From positions 1 through 33,853 of the forward strand of contig LUZZ01000029.1 in the NCBI GenBank assembly GCA_001603845.1: DNA of 33,853 bases, read 5' to 3'. The notes below the pieces were generated by a model. That model was not told the DNA's origin. It was given only the letters and a program-made list of their open reading frames with translations, and made no database searches. This stretch comes from Syntrophobacterales bacterium Delta_01. Lineage in GTDB: Bacteria; Desulfobacterota; Syntrophobacteria; Syntrophobacterales; Syntrophobacteraceae. Every line of letters starts with the position of its first letter. Within the stretch, counting starts at the first letter, position 1. A program made the translations under genes and the position numbers. Positions 8,802 to 19,071 of this stretch are shown in pieces.

Positions 8802-9611
8802 ATGATCAATCTCGATTTGCTCGAAGGGGTCGCCCGGCGAGCCGGAAAGGCGATCCTGGAAATCTACGCCACCGATTTTACCGTCCAGCGCAAAGCGGAC
8901 GCCTCCCCCCTGACGCTTGCCGATACCCGCTCCAACGGCATCATCACCGACTGGCTGCGCTCCGCGTACCCGGCAATCCCGGTCGTTTCGGAAGAGGGAA
9001 AGGAAATTCCCTACGAAACCCGGCGCCGGTGGGACCGATTCTGGCTGGTCGATCCGCTGGACGGGACCAAGGAGTTCGTGAAACGAAACGGAGAATTCAC
9101 GGTCAATATCGCCCTGATTGAAGAAGAGACGCCCGTTCTGGGCGTTATCTATATTCCCGTGCAGGACAGGCTGGTGATGGGAGACGTGCGCGAGGGCTGC
9201 TGGGAAGTGACCGGGGGCGAACGCAGGCCCTTGCACGTGGCCGAAAACCCGCCCGAGGGGACGGTGCGGATCGTGAGGAGCCGCTCGCATCCCTCCCCCG
9301 GCCTCGAACGGATGCTTTCGCTCATGCCGAACCACCAGATCGTCAACCGCGGCAGCTCCATCAAGTTCTGCTCGGTAGCCCGCGGGGAGGCGGATTTCTA
9401 CCCCCGGTTCGGCCCCACCTGGGAGTGGGACACGGCGGCGGGCCAGGCGATCGTCACGGCGGCCGGGGGGGTAATGGTGGACATGGCGGGAAAACCCTTC
9501 ACGTACAACAAGAAAAAACTCCTGAACGGGCCTTTTCTGGTCTCATCGAGCATGCAGTTCCTGGTCAAATCGGGTATTCTGGAAACAGCGGCAAGGGTGT
9601 GGGGGAAATAG
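8802..9611 (+). CDS. cysQ: 3'(2'),5'-bisphosphate nucleotidase / inositol monophosphatase family
   Basis: VVSEEGKEIPYETRRRWDRFWLVDPLDGTKEFVKRNGEFTVNIALIE; WEWDTAAGQAIVTAAGG. Confidence 0.9.
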   Translation: MINLDLLEGVARRAGKAILEIYATDFTVQRKADASPLTLADTRSNGIITDWLRSAYPAIPVVSEEGKEIPYETRRRWDRFWLVDPLDGTKEFVKRNGEFTVNIALIEEETPVLGVIYIPVQDRLVMGDVREGCWEVTGGERRPLHVAENPPEGTVRIVRSRSHPSPGLERMLSLMPNHQIVNRGSSIKFCSVARGEADFYPRFGPTWEWDTAAGQAIVTAAGGVMVDMAGKPFTYNKKKLLNGPFLVSSSMQFLVKSGILETAARVWGK

Positions 9612-9665
9612 GGGGAAAAGGGTATCGGGCACGGACACCCGAGCACTTGCCTTTAGGAGGGAACG

Positions 9666-12272
9666 ATGTCCAAGTTGAAACGATGGCTGCTGATCCTGAT
9701 CGCCGCCGTGGTGGCGGTGGGCGCTGTTGTGCTCGCGGCGAGCTTCATTGCGTCCAGCTACCTCGTGGAGTACTGGTGGTTCGAATCGGTGGGCTACACG
9801 GCATACTTCTGGCAAAGGCTGCTCTACCGTTATGCCGTCCTGGTTTCCGTTTCGGTTGCTTTTTTCCTGATTTTTTTTCTCAATTTCTGGGTGGCTTCCC
9901 GCTACCTGGGGGCCACGCAGCCGGCCGCGTCCAATTCCACGTCCCGGAAGTCCTTCCGGGAACTGCTGAAGATGTTCCGCACGGGGTCGATGTTTATCTA
10001 TACCCCGCTGTCGCTCATCCTGGCCATCGCGGTGGCCCTGCCCCTCTATAAGCGCTGGGGGGACTTCCTGCTCTACCTGTTCGCTCCCCAGTCGGGCATG
10101 TTCGACCCCTATTACGGCAAGGACATCAGTTTTTATCTCTTTTCGTACCCGATCTACACGCTGATCCAGGAATACCTCCTGCTCGCGTTCAGCGTCCTGT
10201 TCGTGAGCGTCCTGGTCCTCTACCTGCTGGAAAGAAGGCTGCTGGCCCGCCGGGAACTGCGGATGCCCCGCGGCGCGCGCCTGCACCTCAGCATCCTGGT
10301 GCTCCTGATCTTCCTGATCGAAATCTGGGACTTCATCCTCCAACGCTACGGGCTGCTCTACTTTTCCGGCCACCAGCCGCTTTTCTTCGGCCCCGGCTAC
10401 ATCGAGATGAACATCATCCTGCCGCTCATCTGGGTAGCCCTCGCGGCCCTGGCCGGAACGGCGTTTTCGTTCATCTACCTCATCAACACCCGCAAGGGGC
10501 TCAAGGTGTTCGGCGCCTTCGCGGCCGCGTTCATCCTGGCATCCATCGTCCGCTATTCGGACTTTTTGCCCAAGACCTTTCAGAGATATTTCGTCAAGCC
10601 CAACGAAATTTCCTTCGAACGCTCCTATATCGCCAAGAACATCAACTCGACGCTGGCGGCCTACAACCTCAATAACGTGGAGGTCCGGAACTTCCAGCCC
10701 GAACGGGTCCCCACCGACGTCGATGTGCCTCACGTCCAGGCGATCCTCCGGAACATCCCGGTCTGGGACGGCGAGTTGCTCGACGACGTATTCAAGCAGC
10801 TCCAGGAACTGCGCACCTACTACGATTTTCCGTCGGTCGACGTGGGCCGCTACACCGTAAACGGGCTCTACCAGCAGGTGTTCCTTTCGGGCCGCGAGAT
10901 CAACCACGCCCGGATCCCCGAAGGGGCACGCAACTGGATCAACGAGCACCTCTCCTACACGCACGGCTACGGGACCGTGATGACCCCGGCGGGCCAGGGC
11001 GGCGACGAGCCCATGGTGTGGTTTTTGCGGGGCATTCCGCCCGAATCCGATTACGGCTTCAAGATTGAAGAGCCGGGCATATACTTCGGGGAGGTCCCGA
11101 ACCGCTACGTGATCGCTCCCAACGATTCGGGAGAGATCGACTACCCCAAGGGGGAATCCAACGTCATGACGAGCTACCGGGGCAAGGGCGGCGTCCCCGT
11201 GCACTCGCTTTTCAGGCGGCTGATTTTCGCGGCCTACTTCAAGGACAAGAACCTCGTTTTCACCGATAAGACCAATCCGCAGAGCCGCATCATTTTCCGG
11301 CCGAACATCCGGGACCGCATCCGGACGCTCGTCCCTTACCTGAGCTTCGATCGCGACCCGTACCTGGTGGTCACTCCCAAAAGGCTCTACTGGATTCAGG
11401 ACGCCTTTACCTCTTCGAACTCCTACCCGGCTTCCGCCTCTTACGGCGCCGATTTCGGGGAAGTCAACTACATCCGGAACTCGGTCAAAATCGTCGTCGA
11501 TGCCTACGACGGAACGGTGGACTTCTATATCTTCGACGAAAAGGACCCCATCGTGCACGCTTACAGCCGGATCTATCCCGGCCTGTTCAAAAGCGCCGAC
11601 CGGATGCCCGCCGACCTGAAGGCGCACGTGCGATACCCGCAGGACCTTTTCGAAATCCAGATGGCCGTTTACGCCAAGTATCACCAGATCGACCCGGAAG
11701 TCTATTACCAGCAGGAAGACATCTGGGAGTTCGCCAAGACTTACAAGGGGCAGGAAGCAGCGTCGATACGGCCGTACTACCTGACCCTGGACCTGGTCGA
11801 TCCCAGCCGGTTCGACTTCCTGCTGCTGCTGCCCATGAGCCCCAGCGGGCGCGACAACCTGCGCGCCCTGGCCCTGGTGAGCTGCGACTCGCCCTACTAC
11901 GGCAAGATCATCGTGTACAATTTCCCGAAAGGCGAACTGGTCTACGGCCCGTCTCAAATCCATGCGCTGATAAACCAGGACACCAAGGTGGCCGAACAGT
12001 TCACCCTGTGGGACCAGGTGGGCTCCGAGGTGGCGAGGGGCAACATGAGAATTCTGCCCATCGGCAGGGTTATCCTGTACATTCAGCCGGTGTACCTGAA
12101 ATCGTCGACGACGCTCAAGATCCCGGAATTGAAACGCCTCATCGTGAGCCAGGGACAGCTCGTGCTGATGGAACCGTCCCTGGAGGAAGCCTACCAGAAG
12201 ATGGAAGAAAGGATCAAAACCGAGGTGCAGAAGGTGGACAGGCGCTTCGCCCCTCTCCTGCCGCCGCAGTAA
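9666..12272 (+). CDS. UPF0182 family large membrane protein
   Basis: 868 aa, N-terminal multi-TM region, then a large domain with DVPHVQAILRNIPVWD, YTHGYG, YPKGESNVMTSYRGKGGVPV, TSSNSYPAS...NYIRNSVKIVVDAYDGTVDFYI. Confidence 0.9.
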   Translation: MSKLKRWLLILIAAVVAVGAVVLAASFIASSYLVEYWWFESVGYTAYFWQRLLYRYAVLVSVSVAFFLIFFLNFWVASRYLGATQPAASNSTSRKSFRELLKMFRTGSMFIYTPLSLILAIAVALPLYKRWGDFLLYLFAPQSGMFDPYYGKDISFYLFSYPIYTLIQEYLLLAFSVLFVSVLVLYLLERRLLARRELRMPRGARLHLSILVLLIFLIEIWDFILQRYGLLYFSGHQPLFFGPGYIEMNIILPLIWVALAALAGTAFSFIYLINTRKGLKVFGAFAAAFILASIVRYSDFLPKTFQRYFVKPNEISFERSYIAKNINSTLAAYNLNNVEVRNFQPERVPTDVDVPHVQAILRNIPVWDGELLDDVFKQLQELRTYYDFPSVDVGRYTVNGLYQQVFLSGREINHARIPEGARNWINEHLSYTHGYGTVMTPAGQGGDEPMVWFLRGIPPESDYGFKIEEPGIYFGEVPNRYVIAPNDSGEIDYPKGESNVMTSYRGKGGVPVHSLFRRLIFAAYFKDKNLVFTDKTNPQSRIIFRPNIRDRIRTLVPYLSFDRDPYLVVTPKRLYWIQDAFTSSNSYPASASYGADFGEVNYIRNSVKIVVDAYDGTVDFYIFDEKDPIVHAYSRIYPGLFKSADRMPADLKAHVRYPQDLFEIQMAVYAKYHQIDPEVYYQQEDIWEFAKTYKGQEAASIRPYYLTLDLVDPSRFDFLLLLPMSPSGRDNLRALALVSCDSPYYGKIIVYNFPKGELVYGPSQIHALINQDTKVAEQFTLWDQVGSEVARGNMRILPIGRVILYIQPVYLKSSTTLKIPELKRLIVSQGQLVLMEPSLEEAYQKMEERIKTEVQKVDRRFAPLLPPQ

Positions 12273-12705
12273 ACGAAGCGGACCGCCCGGTTGATACAAG
12301 GGGGGCAGACTCCGCTCGGACGCCGAAGGGGCGCGAAAAAAACACGGGGAAAAGATGCCGGGGCACTTCCGGTGTTTCCGCCGTTCCCGTGCCAGCCGGC
12401 TTCAAGGCCGCCCGCGCGGGGTGCTCCGCCCCCCCTGCCGCCCGTCTTCCGACTTCCGTTTGGAGATGGTTTTCGTGGTATTTTATGTTAGAATCAGGTT
12501 TTTAGAGAGGTTTTGCAACGGTTACTTCCATATACTAACGAAGAAGTAATAATTCTGCGTGTCTCATAAGCCCTGATATATAAGGCCCCAGCGCTTCCGG
12601 TCCCCGCGGCGGCGGTTTAGCTCTTTGCATTTCGCTTTGTTGGTGGTAAAATTAATACGCTTCGCATTCTTGGTCTGGCAACACCCCGAGCGTGGAGGAT
12701 ATATA

Positions 12706-13206
12706 ATGTTTAAAATTGGCGATCTGGCGGTCTATCCGGCCCATGGCGTAGGGAAAATAGAGTCCATCGAATCGAAAAGTATTGCGGGCAAGCGGCTGGA
12801 CTTCTATATCATGCGCATCCTGGATAATGACATGAAAATCATGATCCCGGTTCCCAACGCTGAAACGGTCGGATTGCGAGGCCTGATCACCCAGACGGAA
12901 ATCCCGAGGGTGTTCGACATACTGCTCAGAAGAGAAGTTTCCGTCAACGGAGGGACGTGGAACCGCCGGTATCGCGAGTACATGGAAAAGATTAAGACGG
13001 GTTCCATTTTCGAACTGGCCGAAGTGCTGCGTGATTTAACGGTCCTCAAGGGGGACAAGGAGCTCTCTTTCGGCGAAAGGAAGATGCTGGATACTGCAAG
13101 GACTTTGCTCCTTAAGGAACTCTCGATTGTGCAGAAAGTCACCGAAGATGAGATCGAAAAATCTATCGGCGACCTCTTGAGACAGCCGGCCGGGCCAGTA
13201 TTTTAG
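12706..13206 (+). CDS. carD: CarD family transcriptional regulator
   Basis: MFKIGDLAVYPAHGVGKIESIE...KIMIPVPNAETVGLR; start at internal ATG after GGAGG. Confidence 0.92.
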   Translation: MFKIGDLAVYPAHGVGKIESIESKSIAGKRLDFYIMRILDNDMKIMIPVPNAETVGLRGLITQTEIPRVFDILLRREVSVNGGTWNRRYREYMEKIKTGSIFELAEVLRDLTVLKGDKELSFGERKMLDTARTLLLKELSIVQKVTEDEIEKSIGDLLRQPAGPVF

Positions 13207-13313
13207 CCTTTCTCGACTAATCTCCACCGCCAATTATTTCGACCTTTCATGCGAAACCCTCCCCGGATGAACTGGTTTTTTTGTGTCTGCGCTCACATCT
13301 TAGTTGAAAGGGG

Positions 13314-14363
13314 GTGATACGATTGAAGTGGGGTTGGCTTGTTCTAAAAGTGGCCTTGATAGTGATCTGTGCCCTTGGCGGGTACCTGATAGCAGATCAG
13401 CTTACCCAAACGAGCCTGACAGGGTATGTATGGGCACCCTGGGCGGGTTTGCTGGCCGGCATTTTGTTCGCTTTAGCCGGCCTTTCTGTTGAAAAGCTGA
13501 TAAAACACATTCCGCTGAAGGTCCTGGCGGGCGGCACCATCGGGTTGGTGATGGGTCTTTCCATTGCCAAGTTGATCGGGTTTGCGTTCGCCACCGTGCA
13601 GAATTCGACGATCAGCGTCGTGGTTTACGTCATCTTATCCAGTATTTTTGGGTACATAGGAATGGTACTTGGCACTATTAAGATAGAGGAAATCCGCATG
13701 CCGAATTGGCCGTGGTTCGCCCGAGGGGGGCAGCGCGGCAACCCTCTTACCAAGATCCTCGATACCAGCGTCATTATAGACGGACGCATCGCGGACATAG
13801 TGGAAACGGGTTTTTTGGGCGGAGTGCTGGTGATTCCCGAGTTCGTGCTCCAGGAACTTCAGCACATCGCGGACAGTCCCGATCCGACGCGGCGCGTGCG
13901 TGGAAGGCGCGGCCTGGATATCATCAAGCGTCTTCAGCAGGAAAAGCTGATCGAAGTGAGAATCGACCGGCAGGACTTCGACAACATCAACGAAGTCGAC
14001 GCCAAACTGGTCGCACTGGCATTGAGGCTCAACGCCAAAATAGTGACCAACGACTATAACCTGTCCAAGGTGGCCGAAGTCCAGGGCATCAGGATACTCA
14101 ACATCAACCAGCTCGCCAATGCTTTGAAACCGGTGGTGCTGCCCGGCGAAGTCCTGCGCCTGCAGATCCTCAAAGAGGGAAAGGAGCAGGGACAGGGGAT
14201 CGCCTACCTGGAAGACGGAACCATGGTGGTCGTGGAAAACGCCAGCAGGTACCTGGGCAAGGAAGTGGAAGTCTCGGTGACGAGCATTCTGCAGACCACC
14301 GCCGGGCGCCTGATTTTCACCACCCTGAAAGACTCCGAGCTTTCATCGCGCCATCAGCACTGA
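13314..14363 (+). CDS. PIN/TRAM domain protein (YacL-like), GTG start
   Basis: N-terminal TM helices, PIN domain ILDTSVIIDGRIADIVETGFL...AKIVTNDYNLSKVAEVQG, C-terminal TRAM; adjacency to carD. Confidence 0.9.
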   Translation: MIRLKWGWLVLKVALIVICALGGYLIADQLTQTSLTGYVWAPWAGLLAGILFALAGLSVEKLIKHIPLKVLAGGTIGLVMGLSIAKLIGFAFATVQNSTISVVVYVILSSIFGYIGMVLGTIKIEEIRMPNWPWFARGGQRGNPLTKILDTSVIIDGRIADIVETGFLGGVLVIPEFVLQELQHIADSPDPTRRVRGRRGLDIIKRLQQEKLIEVRIDRQDFDNINEVDAKLVALALRLNAKIVTNDYNLSKVAEVQGIRILNINQLANALKPVVLPGEVLRLQILKEGKEQGQGIAYLEDGTMVVVENASRYLGKEVEVSVTSILQTTAGRLIFTTLKDSELSSRHQH

Positions 14364-14382
14364 CCCGGATAAATCCCACCCC

Positions 14383-14426
14383 AAAGGCGGCGAGGGCACT
14401 ATTGACTGTGTCCTCTCCGCTTTTTT
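14383..14426 (+). terminator. Rho-independent terminator after the PIN/TRAM gene
   Basis: Imperfect stem aaaggcggcgagggcac / tgtcctctccgctt followed by a T-run. Confidence 0.6.
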
Positions 14427-14506
14427 GGGCAGTGGTCCATTTCTAATTAATTTTTGGGATCTTCTGAAACCTATCACGCTGACCTGGCCCTATTCCGAAT
14501 TATGAA

Positions 14507-14830
14507 GTGTGCCAAACACCGCAAGTGGCCTGGTTTTCATTTGACTCCGGTATTAATTTGGGGTTTAGTAGTGATCTGCTTGAGGCGAGAATTGATTACC
14601 GCAGGCGAGGAAAGTTGGCAATGACAGATTACCTGTTTACACATTTCAACTTTATCAGTGGACTGGCTCGTGGACTTGATCTCGGTGATGCTCTAACCGA
14701 ATTCAACAGGTCGCTGTCCAGCGAAGAGGCTGACACAACCGCTATTAGGGCAGATTGGATGGCGGTAGGGAAAGACATTTCTCTTGCCATAGCCGAAGTT
14801 GATGTCGAGACCAAAGCAAGCTCAAAATAG
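14507..14830 (+). CDS. Hypothetical protein (107 aa)
   Basis: ORF only, no recognised family; in an AT-richer accessory segment. Confidence 0.35.
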   Translation: MCQTPQVAWFSFDSGINLGFSSDLLEARIDYRRRGKLAMTDYLFTHFNFISGLARGLDLGDALTEFNRSLSSEEADTTAIRADWMAVGKDISLAIAEVDVETKASSK

Positions 14831-15238
14831 CATTCCTCAGCAAAAACCAAACCAAGTCGTCCAGGCAGGCGCCGCTGCCGTTCAGTTTCACGGGCCTCTC
14901 CCGCTCCCTCAATTGCTTGAAGGATACGAGAAGGTTGTGCCCGGTTCCGCCGAACGCATCATCAGGATGGCGGAAGAGCAGCAAGCGCACAGGCACAGTC
15001 TGGAACAGCAAGCCCTTCGAAGTGAATCTAGAAACAGCCTCTTCGGTATCGTGTGCGCCTTTTTGATCGGGATGACCACTGTTGTTTGCGGTTCCGTGGT
15101 GCCTATTCAGGAATACAATGGCCGGGATACGCAATAAGTGGGACCGGGTTGGTTTCTCTCGTCGGGACATTCATCTACGGAACCAGGGCACGCAGGCAGG
15201 AACGGGAAGAGAAATTCCGCGCGATGCGGTCCACTTAA
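14799..15238 (+). pseudogene. DUF2335-like membrane protein, apparently frameshifted
   Basis: GPLPLPQLLEGYEKVVPGSAERIIRMAEEQQAHR...TM helix in the 14799 frame; the second TM and tail GYAISGTGLVSLVGTFIYGTRARRQEREEKF continue in the frame of ORF 15053..15238. Confidence 0.65.
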
Positions 15239-15960
15239 ACACAACCGGTTCGGCGCACAAGTCGCTGAAAACGGCATCGCAATTAATTGGACTTCACGGC
15301 CCTTCCCCAAAAACCGCCCCACTCCTCTAAAATTGAATGAAGCTGTCAGGTTTTTGAAAAAGTCGAGAAAAATTCAAATAGACCTTCCTGAAACGTGACT
15401 ACGCCCAAATTAAACCAAACGAAGAAACTGGTCCTGCTCCAGGCCGACCGGCCAAAGAAACCGCACAGAATCTAGGGGTTTCCTTTTGGGAAGGCCACCA
15501 GTTCCTCGGTATTTTGCGATTTCGACAGCGGCAGGAAAGATCTTTCGAAATGACGCCGCAAACACGGGCTTTCGAGCCGATTGCGGATATGTACGCCTTC
15601 AGTGTCAAAATAGATGGCGAGTGGGGTCTCCCGCTCGCTTTCACAAACCTTCCCGACGATGGTATAAAACATGCCAACCTGCCCCGCCGCTCTCCAGCGG
15701 ATTATACTGATTGAAAATCACTACGTGATCGTGTAAATAGACTTGTTTCCCGCTCATTCTAGCCGTTCTAGCAGGGTCGAAGTTGAAGCATCTGGTTCCC
15801 ATTTAGAGTTGCCGTCGCGCCGCATTACGCAAATAATCGAGTTTTTGCTTTTGAGTACCGTATGTTATGGGGCTGTCAGGTTTCCAACGGCTCTGATCTG
15901 AATTACAATATTACAATTCCAGATCAGCCAGCGGGCGTGGATCGCCTCCTGTGAAATTCA

Positions 15961-17757
15961 ATGCTTTCCGGGAAGAAAATGGGACAATTCAGAGCTTCTC
16001 TGTCTTCGACATTCTCGAAACATCAAATTCTGCGTTGGGGCGTTTACGGAGCGATAATCGGCAGCTTGAGCGGCATTGCCGCTTGTACCATGCTGTATGC
16101 CCTGGAGTGGGGATCCTTTTTCCTGCTCGAACGCCTGGCGGGCTACCACATGACCAAACCCGCCGGGGAACACCTCGTCCCGCTTGTCTCGCATGCGCCT
16201 CTCAGGTTGTGGGTACTCCTGCTGCTTCCCGCCATCGGAGGCATCATCTCCGGGCTGATCGTGTATACCTGGGCGCCCGAAGCCGAAGGGGACGGCACCG
16301 AGGCCTTCATCGACACGTTCCATAACAAGAAAGGACTGGTCAGGCCGCGGGTCCCGTTTCTCAAGGGAGTGGCGTCGATCATCACCATTATAACGGGCGG
16401 CAGCGCCGGCCGTGAGGGACCGATCGCCCAGGTGGGCGCCGGACTCGGCTCCTGGATCGGGCAGATCTTAAAACTCAGCGTTCGTGAACGCAGGCTGCTG
16501 CTCCTGGCGGGATGCGCCGGCGGGCTCGGCGCCATCTTCAGGGCACCTCTGGGGGGCGCTTTGACGGCGATCGAGGTGCTCTACCGGGAAGATTTTGAAA
16601 CCGAAGGCATCATCCTGTGCATTATTTCTTCCGTCGTCGCCAATTCCGTGGTTACGACCATCTTCGGCACTCATGCAATCTTCGATATTCCGCCGATTAA
16701 ATTTTCTCACCCGTTCGAACTGGCCGCATACGGGGTCCTGGGGTTGGCGTGCGTCCCGCTCGGGGCTTTATTCGTAACCACCTACTTCGGCCTGAGAGAC
16801 CACTTCTTTCGCAAGATCCGGTTGAACAAAGCCCTGATTCCCGCAATCGGAGGCATTATGGTGGGGATCGTCGGAATGTGGAAACCGCAGGCGATGGGCG
16901 GCGGGTACGGCACCATCCAGCAGGCGCTTCTCGGGCAGCTTCCCATGGGCCTGCTGTTCACCCTCTCGATATTAAAGATCGCCACGACGTCGTTCACCAT
17001 TTCCTCGGGAGGCAGCGGCGGTGTTTTCGGACCGGCACTGTTCATCGGGGCGGCGATGGGCGGCGCAGTGGGACAACTCGGCCACCATTTTTTCCCGCAT
17101 ATCGTGACCAATCCGGGGGCATTCGCATTGGTGGGCATGGGGGCTTTCTTCGCGGGGGTCGCAAAGGCGCCGGTGGGCGCCCTGTTGATGGTTTGCGAAA
17201 TGACCGGAGGCTACAGCGTGGTCATACCCCTGATGTTCACCTCCGTCCTGGTCATTCTTCTTACGCAGCGCTGGAACCTCTACCGGATGCAGCTCCTCAA
17301 CAAGTTCCAGTCGCCCGCCCACCAGAGCGAGAGGGTGATCAACCTATTGCAAAGCATCCGGGTGGACGAGGTTTATCACAAGGAAATCCCGGTTCCCCTG
17401 CTGCCCGAGGACATGACTTTCGCCCAGTTGAAGCGGTTCATGGCCCGCACCCGCGAGTCTTTCTTTCCGGTGGTGGACGAATCCTTTCGCCTCAAGGGCA
17501 TTTTGTCTTTTCCGTACGTGCGCGAGGTACTCTTCGACAAGTCCATCGAGGACCTGCTGGTGGTGGGCGAGCTGAGCCTGCCTCCGGTAAGCATCGGCAT
17601 CGACGAAACGCTCTACGATGCTTTCGTGAAGTTCCTGCAGTCCGGCTACAGCCAGATTCCGATCGAAAACAACAGTGCGGGGGTCGTGGGGCTTTTGCGC
17701 CTCAAGGACTTGATGGAGGCATACCACCACCAGTTGAAGGTGATGCAGGAGGAGTAA
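15961..17757 (+). CDS. ClC family chloride channel/antiporter with C-terminal CBS domains
   Basis: GGSAGREGPIAQVGAGLGS, GGSGGVFGPALFIGAAMGG, about 10 TM helices, C-terminal CBS-like region. Confidence 0.93.
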   Translation: MLSGKKMGQFRASLSSTFSKHQILRWGVYGAIIGSLSGIAACTMLYALEWGSFFLLERLAGYHMTKPAGEHLVPLVSHAPLRLWVLLLLPAIGGIISGLIVYTWAPEAEGDGTEAFIDTFHNKKGLVRPRVPFLKGVASIITIITGGSAGREGPIAQVGAGLGSWIGQILKLSVRERRLLLLAGCAGGLGAIFRAPLGGALTAIEVLYREDFETEGIILCIISSVVANSVVTTIFGTHAIFDIPPIKFSHPFELAAYGVLGLACVPLGALFVTTYFGLRDHFFRKIRLNKALIPAIGGIMVGIVGMWKPQAMGGGYGTIQQALLGQLPMGLLFTLSILKIATTSFTISSGGSGGVFGPALFIGAAMGGAVGQLGHHFFPHIVTNPGAFALVGMGAFFAGVAKAPVGALLMVCEMTGGYSVVIPLMFTSVLVILLTQRWNLYRMQLLNKFQSPAHQSERVINLLQSIRVDEVYHKEIPVPLLPEDMTFAQLKRFMARTRESFFPVVDESFRLKGILSFPYVREVLFDKSIEDLLVVGELSLPPVSIGIDETLYDAFVKFLQSGYSQIPIENNSAGVVGLLRLKDLMEAYHHQLKVMQEE

Positions 17758-17927
17758 AGCCCGCCGCTTCGCGAGGAAAGTGCCGGCCGGCACGGGGAGT
17801 TACAATCCACATGTTTCCGGCCGGCAAAAACGTGCCCCCGGAGAACCGGAAATCTCCGGAAAAGCGCGGGGCACGCGCGTCCCGCACCGGAAAATCAAAA
17901 GCCGGGAAAATGAGAAATCCCGGCGCC

Positions 17928-18094
17928 GGGGGTACCCCAATGTTGTTGACTTTAGTCTCCTCCCCCTTTGATGGGGGAGGCAGGGTGGGGGTGAAAAACC
18001 GAGCGATATCAACCCCCTCCCCCTGCCCCTCCCGCCAAGGGAGGGGAGTTCATGAAGCGTCGCTCCTAAAGTCAACAGCATTGCGGGGGTACCC
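17928..18094. repeat. MITE/REP-like palindromic element (~167 bp)
   Basis: Left end gggggtaccccaatgttgttgactttag; right end ctaaagtcaacagcattgcgggggtaccc (near-perfect reverse complement). The interior arms are also inverted G/C-rich sequences. Confidence 0.75.
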
Positions 18095-18371
18095 TTGCCC
18101 GCCGCATGAATCCGAAGGCCGCCGCTTCTATAGCTCCTGCCTGCCTGTGCTGAAGACCCTGAGCTTTCGACAGGCACCCTTCCATTCCATTCCGCCCGGT
18201 CCAACCCTTTCTACGCCGATCATTTGAAATAAGGCTCCCGCTTCTGCGGAACACGCATCGGCGGTTCCCACACGCGGACAGGCGGGCGGAAAGCCCGGAA
18301 ATCGATTGACAATGCCGGATGCCGCCCCTAAGTTGAAAACCCTTGCCAATATTACAGAAAGGGTAGCGGCC

Positions 18372-18833
18372 ATGCAGTACGAGGAAGGAAAGATCGGGCG
18401 CATCTTTGTGCTCAAGCTGGAAACCGGGGAACGAATTCCGGACATTATCGAAGAGTTCGCGCACGAGCACGGCGTGCGCAGCGCCATGGTGATGTACGTG
18501 GGGGGCGCGGGAGAGGAAAGCCGCCTGGTGGTGGGGCCGGACGCGAGCTGGAACGACAAGATAGTACCGCTGGTCCACGCCCTTGACGGTCGTCACGAGG
18601 TCCTTGCGGTCGGCACGCTTTACCCCGACGAGGAAGGCAATCCCATCCTTCACATGCACGCCGCAATGGGCAGGGAAGGCAAGGCCGTAGCGGGATGCAC
18701 CCGCGCGGGGGTCGATGTCTGGCTGGTGGGAGAGGTGTTGATGATAGAGATCGCCGGCACCACCGGACTGCGAAAAACGGACACGGAAACCGGCTTCAAG
18801 ATACTTCAGCTCGCCGGCTTCGGGCGGCAGTAA
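18372..18833 (+). CDS. PPC/DUF296 domain DNA-binding-like protein
   Basis: MQYEEGKIGRIFVLKLETGERIPDIIEEFAHEHGVRSAMVMYVGGAGEE...HMHAAMGREGKAVAGCTRAGVDVWLVGEVLMIEIAG. Start revised from the TTG at 18306. Confidence 0.85.
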   Translation: MQYEEGKIGRIFVLKLETGERIPDIIEEFAHEHGVRSAMVMYVGGAGEESRLVVGPDASWNDKIVPLVHALDGRHEVLAVGTLYPDEEGNPILHMHAAMGREGKAVAGCTRAGVDVWLVGEVLMIEIAGTTGLRKTDTETGFKILQLAGFGRQ

Positions 18834-19071
18834 GGCGGGGCGGGCAGGCGGCAGGGATGAAAGAACGATCCGGGCACCGGGTTCGGGATACGGATCTCTT
18901 CCGGCGTTTTCGGCCTTCGAATGGAGCGTTTTGTCTCGCGTAAAACTAAATCTTTGTGAAAAATCATTGCGAAATATTCAAAGGATTTGCGAATTGGACC
19001 CGGTTCATGGTAATTGTTCAGGCAATTCTAAGTATTTATAGTTTGCCGTCTCCAAATGACCGGAAAGTCCA

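Noticed and set aside
9543-12299. 918-aa minus-strand ORF antisense to the UPF0182 gene
   Set aside because: Shadow ORF typical of GC-rich codon usage; the + strand frame has clear family motifs and TM structure while the antisense translation is His/Gln/Arg-rich with no domain.
17780-17793. gtgccggccggcac palindrome after clc
   Set aside because: Short GC palindrome without a T-run; common by chance in GC-rich DNA.
16749-18227. 492-aa + strand ORF overlapping the ClC gene
   Set aside because: Out-of-frame shadow ORF running through the MITE-like element; Arg/Gly/Pro-rich with no domain.
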